From Acanthaster planci (Eukaryota > Echinodermata > Asteroidea > Valvatida > Acanthasteridae): a stretch of 64,000 nucleotides of DNA. Made by a program: the position numbers and the translations under genes. This document shows, piece after piece, positions 59,936 to 64,000 of the stretch. The DNA is taken from NCBI RefSeq assembly GCF_001949145.1, contig NW_019091355.1:3472476-3536475 (forward strand). Direction: 5' to 3'. The notes beneath the pieces are model-generated. The model was not told the origin of the DNA. It was given only the letters and a program-made list of their open reading frames with translations, and searched no databases. Numbering within the stretch: the stretch's first letter is position 1; the number at the start of each line of letters is the position of its first letter.

Positions 59936-62079
59936 CATACACACAGTACATGTATGCAATGACACTGTGCCAGGATTTTTAAACTGTACCAAGCTCGTCT
60001 TTCCGTCCCACTTCAAAATTTGGTATACTTGACAGAGAACAGCACCGTAGATGCAATTAGGATTGTGTGGGAGAACAGGTGGAAAGTGTGGCTGGTTTGC
60101 CGTCGGTGTGACATCAGGGGTCAAACCGTCCATCTAATCAGTGTAAAGGGAAAACTAGATGGAAACACTGACAAACAATTTCTCTTGACCAAGAATCCCT
60201 CTCCTGCCTGGAACAACTGGATAATCAAATACTCGAACCCTCGGCAGATCAGGCCCGGGGGAGCCATCACTGGTCACACAACACAGCCTGACTCACTGTG
60301 CTGTTGTGAATCACATTTCTATTTCTTTTCTTCTTTCCTTCTCTTTCTCCACAGCATATGGTGATCCATCCAACTAGCAAATCAATAATCTCATCTGGTG
60401 TCAATAGCCACGAGATGGAAGCCTATTCAGTAAACCCGAATTGCATTGTGCCACACATTGTTAAAACCTGCACAAATTACGTGTCCCCACACCAAAAAAA
60501 AAAAACCTTGCTAGACTACCAAAGGAGTACATGTACATGTATTTTATTGCGTGCACCATGGGCAATAAGATGACAGTATCGGGGGAAGGTTAAGGATTCA
60601 AGGCAGTTTGTCCAGGATGTATGGTAAAAGTATATTTCCAGAGGACATGTTCGAAAACAACAAAATGAAACGTACAAAAGAACAAAGTGACAATGTTCCA
60701 AAAAGAAATTCACACAATGCTTTTAGAAAATTACACGCATATTTCTTCAATTTGATAACACATTAATTTATAATAATAAATTATTCATAAATATTGTGCA
60801 GCTTTCATTTCAAATATGTTCAAATGCGTATTGCAATTAGTGTTACTCTCCTGTGACACAAATTCACATTTCAGTTTTCATTTGGACAAACGTTTTCACA
60901 TGAGATATTTACATGTATTATTGTCTAGCTTTATTCGGCTTATTCTTTGAGGACTCCCTACTACATGTACCTAGAACATGTAGAAGACACCAAACTGCAA
61001 GCTTCAAGAGCCCATGTAATGGTGTACTCCTTTAAAATGCCCACTGTATTAAAAAACAGAATCGCTGAGGTTCGTGTCTTGAACACAAAACAGCTTCCAC
61101 CAAGACCCAGTTGTCTATATGTTTGGCATACTGCAAATTGCTGGAAGTGTTTTTGTTTTCACTGTAAAGGTCAGTCAGGGAGCGGGGAAGGATTTTTGCT
61201 GCCATGCAGTGTGATATTAAATGGCCACACGATTTAATAACAGCAGGGAACTCTATTATGGAAATATGGGCCGGGTTAATCAGCTCCCACTAACGGGCTG
61301 AATTGGATTATGTTGGATTTACAAGAGAAAGAAACATACTCACAAGTCTCTAATTTCATACCGTGGAAGTTTTTACATACAGAGGAAGGTTAAGGAATAT
61401 ACTTTACACTTGGTCAGTTAACAATTATATCTGGATGGCTTCATTACCGATATCAAAGTACATGCACTACATTTATTCCAATGGGCACTCAGGAAAAATA
61501 GCTGGGCATTAATTACGTGTATTTGCACTACGGCTGAAAATCAGCAATTATTCACTTTTTTCATTCCAGTACAGTCTACATCTTGGGGCTTAACTGCATG
61601 TATTTTTCCAAAAACTGGAACTCATTTTGTGACATTAATGTATCCAAAGAAACTGTGATTACGACTTAACACCCGAAGCAGCAACAATGTACATGCACAC
61701 ATACACTAAATGTTGAGCACTTTGCCACAATGTGATATAAATTGCCCTTCTAAGAGCTCAGTGCCATGCCACTGTGTACATGTACGGAGTACCCTTCATG
61801 TACATGTACAGTACCTTGTCCAGCAGGCCTGTGGACATGAGCAATGTATGCACAGTGTATTTGTGGCCATGGGCAACCTGTGCATATTTGTGGTTGGAAA
61901 TGAGCCTGGCCTTCTGATCATTTTTCCTCTTATAAAAACATGTCTATCCCCATACAGAGATGCAGCCACACTGGCCTCTTGTACCACAGACAACACTGGG
62001 TTGAAAAGAAGCTGGCACTGGCAAGCTTCAGCTATTTGAGAAAGATACCTATAATACACTGCAGTGGAACAACATGCAT

Positions 62080-62215
62080 GCTTTTTTTTTTTTTAAGAAA
62101 GCACACTCTCGCTTTTGTCCCAACCTGACAATTCCTTGCTAATTGCTTCTTTTTTTTTTTTTAAGAAAGCACACACTCGCTTTTGTCCCAACCTGGCAAT
62201 TCCTTGCTAATGGGT
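62080..62215. repeat. 68-bp tandem duplication
   Basis: A poly-T tract followed by TTAAGAAAGCACAC, CTCGCTTTTGTCCCAACCTG and CAATTCCTTGCTAAT occurs twice with a 68-base shift and about four differences. It abuts the MITE that starts at 62212. Confidence 0.75.
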
Positions 62216-62458
62216 AATTCCAGAAATTAGGCGTCCAAAAGTGTGACTTTTTTGTGTCCCTGTTACATTTGACCTTTGTTATTTGACATGGAAATATCAC
62301 AAAAATTGATTTCAAACTATTACTATTTGTTTGGCAAGCAATTTGCATTAATTCATCACTCTTGGAAATTAGAAAATGTGTTCTGAACTTACAAAATCAT
62401 ATGTCAGATGTGACAGTGACACGCACAAAAAATGGACCCCTAATTGATGGAATTCCCC
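62212..62458 (-). mobile_element. MITE with ~25-bp terminal inverted repeats, copy 2 of 2
   Basis: The same element as 16319-16575, in opposite orientation. It shares, as complements, the GGTAATTCCAGAAATTAGG ends, GATATTTCC, TTTGTTTGGCA, TTAATGCAAATT and TTTCTAATTTCCAAGAGTG. It is 247 bp long, slightly shorter than copy 1. Confidence 0.65.
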
Positions 62459-64000
62459 AAATACGCTGTATAACAAATTTCAAAACCATTACAGTGTACC
62501 CATAGATGTCCATGCACATCGTCACATTTTGCTAAAAACTGAGGACAGGGTATTGTGCTTCCTAATGAGCCTACCGTACAGTAACACTTTCCCATAGACA
62601 AAGCACAAGCACTCAGCACCGAGGACACTACACTGATGACCGAGGACAGGCAAACACCCTTTGTTCCCTTTATATCCTGTTCTCTATGACAAAGTAATAC
62701 AAGAGAAGGCCTACATCTGAACACGCAGAAACTGACAATGCACATGCATGCTGAAGTTATCAACACATTCATACACGTATGTATTCTCCCACGCTCCTCG
62801 CCCGGATTTTTGCCAGAATTTGCAAGGCGACCCCTGACCACCTTGCAGGGGAAGCCGATGACCTCTGAATGTCAAACATACATGTACGGTACATGCACAC
62901 ATGTGCCATTTGATTTCTGCCAAATGGTGGACTTCAATGGATTCAGGAAGGTTTTCAGGACAAAAATGCCATTTGGAAGCTGAGCGAAGTTGAACAGAGC
63001 CTTCAGATTCTTAAAGACCTGGCCAAGACCTTTAAAAGTAGCCGACTACCAGCATATCATACCGGTGCCTCACTTCTTCTTTGTGCATGCAATTACTGGT
63101 ACACTGTATTGTATGCATGTTATTTATTAGCTGCAGACAATTAGCGTCAGCTTTTTTCTTTTGTTTCCAAATTTCTTTTTTTCATTTTATTTAACAATGC
63201 AGGACATACAGGTATAAGAAGACATTTCTAGCCTCTCTTTACAGAATGAAACCATGGCAGAAATGGTACCCTACAGAAAAGACTGGCACTGCAGTATACT
63301 GTATAGTTTTATTGCCCCAGCCGTTGGCTCTCACAAAGGACCCTGAAAGGCTCAAGCAAAAGCAGGGCATTTATACCACGCCAAGCCAAGGCAACAGTAC
63401 TTAGCCACTACTGCTAAGCCCTGCATAATAAATACACTGGGCACCACTTCCGAGAAATCCAATTTGCATAACCGCACTGTCTGTACAGTATTCCAATTGT
63501 CTGCTGTGGTGTGGTTTAGAGTATTCTGTAAACACGGAATGAGGGGATGAATGGCACCCCAGCCAAGTGAGGTGAAGTCCAGGGTACTGAAATGCTACTG
63601 TCTCCAAGCATGTACAGGTACATGTACATGTATGTAGGTGCAACTTGCAGTGAGGTATGTACATGTACATGTGATCCCATACACCTGACCTGGTCCAATG
63701 CTGAGGAACATACATCTTTGAATGAATGGTCTATTCCATTCCGTGCACTTACATGTCATAAACAACCACGGCTGGCTGCTGTGAACGATGAAATAAAAGA
63801 AGTGTTTTCAATTCCGTAAATCAGTCATATCAGTAATTGCTACATGTACAATGTACAAGAATGTAAATGTACTATACCGGAAACATCTAAGTACATGCAA
63901 TCTTACCTGAGGGCATTCATTTTATTAACAGATGAAACTATTCCTATTTTTAGCAATACTTGTTACAGTAAAGTAAAAAATGATGAGAAATTGGAACATG

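Larger units (their letters stand above)
56871..64000 (-). other. Upstream / first-intron region of the JNK gene
   Basis: No exon or promoter can be named. Contains copy 3 of the GGGCC palindromic element (59044-59182), copy 3 of the 170-bp repeat (59770-59935), a 68-bp tandem duplication (62080-62215) next to MITE copy 2 (62212-62458), and a high density of TACATG/ACATGTAC words. The window ends without reaching a recognisable JNK promoter. Confidence 0.5.

Overview
The window is nuclear DNA of an intron-rich animal. Two protein-coding genes can be reconstructed exon by exon, and both are metazoan signalling genes. They point towards each other (tail to tail). Long AT-rich introns, many short non-autonomous transposon copies and a very frequent TACATG/ACATGTAC motif suggest a marine invertebrate. 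A lancelet, hemichordate or echinoderm is a reasonable guess, but the sequence does not settle the species. There are no bacterial-type operons, CRISPR arrays or rRNA genes.

Plus strand, about 0.1-29.8 kb: a Rho GTPase-activating protein of the ARHGAP22/24/25 (FilGAP) family. Six coding exons join without a frame break: 11097-11349, 19851-19904, 23449-23556, 25933-26065, 27058-28588 and 29181-29270. They give a 722-residue protein, or 704 residues if the 54-nt second exon is skipped. The order is PH domain, RhoGAP domain, a long linker rich in phospho-tyrosine-type motifs, and a C-terminal coiled coil. The promoter and 5' non-coding exons must lie upstream. A TATA-containing candidate promoter is at the left edge and a candidate non-coding exon is at 3.4-3.6 kb.

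About 29.3-43.4 kb: intergenic or 3'-UTR sequence between the two gene ends. It holds several inverted-repeat elements, a minisatellite and one unidentified minus-strand open segment near 36 kb.

Minus strand, about 56.9 down to 43.4 kb: a c-Jun N-terminal kinase (JNK, MAPK8/9/10 family; basket in flies). Ten coding exons plus one candidate upstream exon give a complete 458-residue kinase, with the glycine loop, catalytic lysine, HRD, DFG and the JNK-type TPY activation motif. A second C terminus can arise because a stop codon overlaps the last donor site. The 3' end of coding exon 2 and its donor are tandemly duplicated.

From 56.9 to 64 kb there is no recognisable exon, only JNK upstream or first-intron sequence with dispersed repeats and dense TACATG motifs.

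The two genes have no demonstrated joint function, although JNK and Rho-family GAPs both act in cytoskeletal signalling. The least expected content is the set of apparently uncatalogued miniature elements (hAT-like with 8-bp target duplications, piggyBac-like with TTAA ends, and several others), two substitutions at catalytic positions of the RhoGAP domain, and the splice-site features of the JNK gene.
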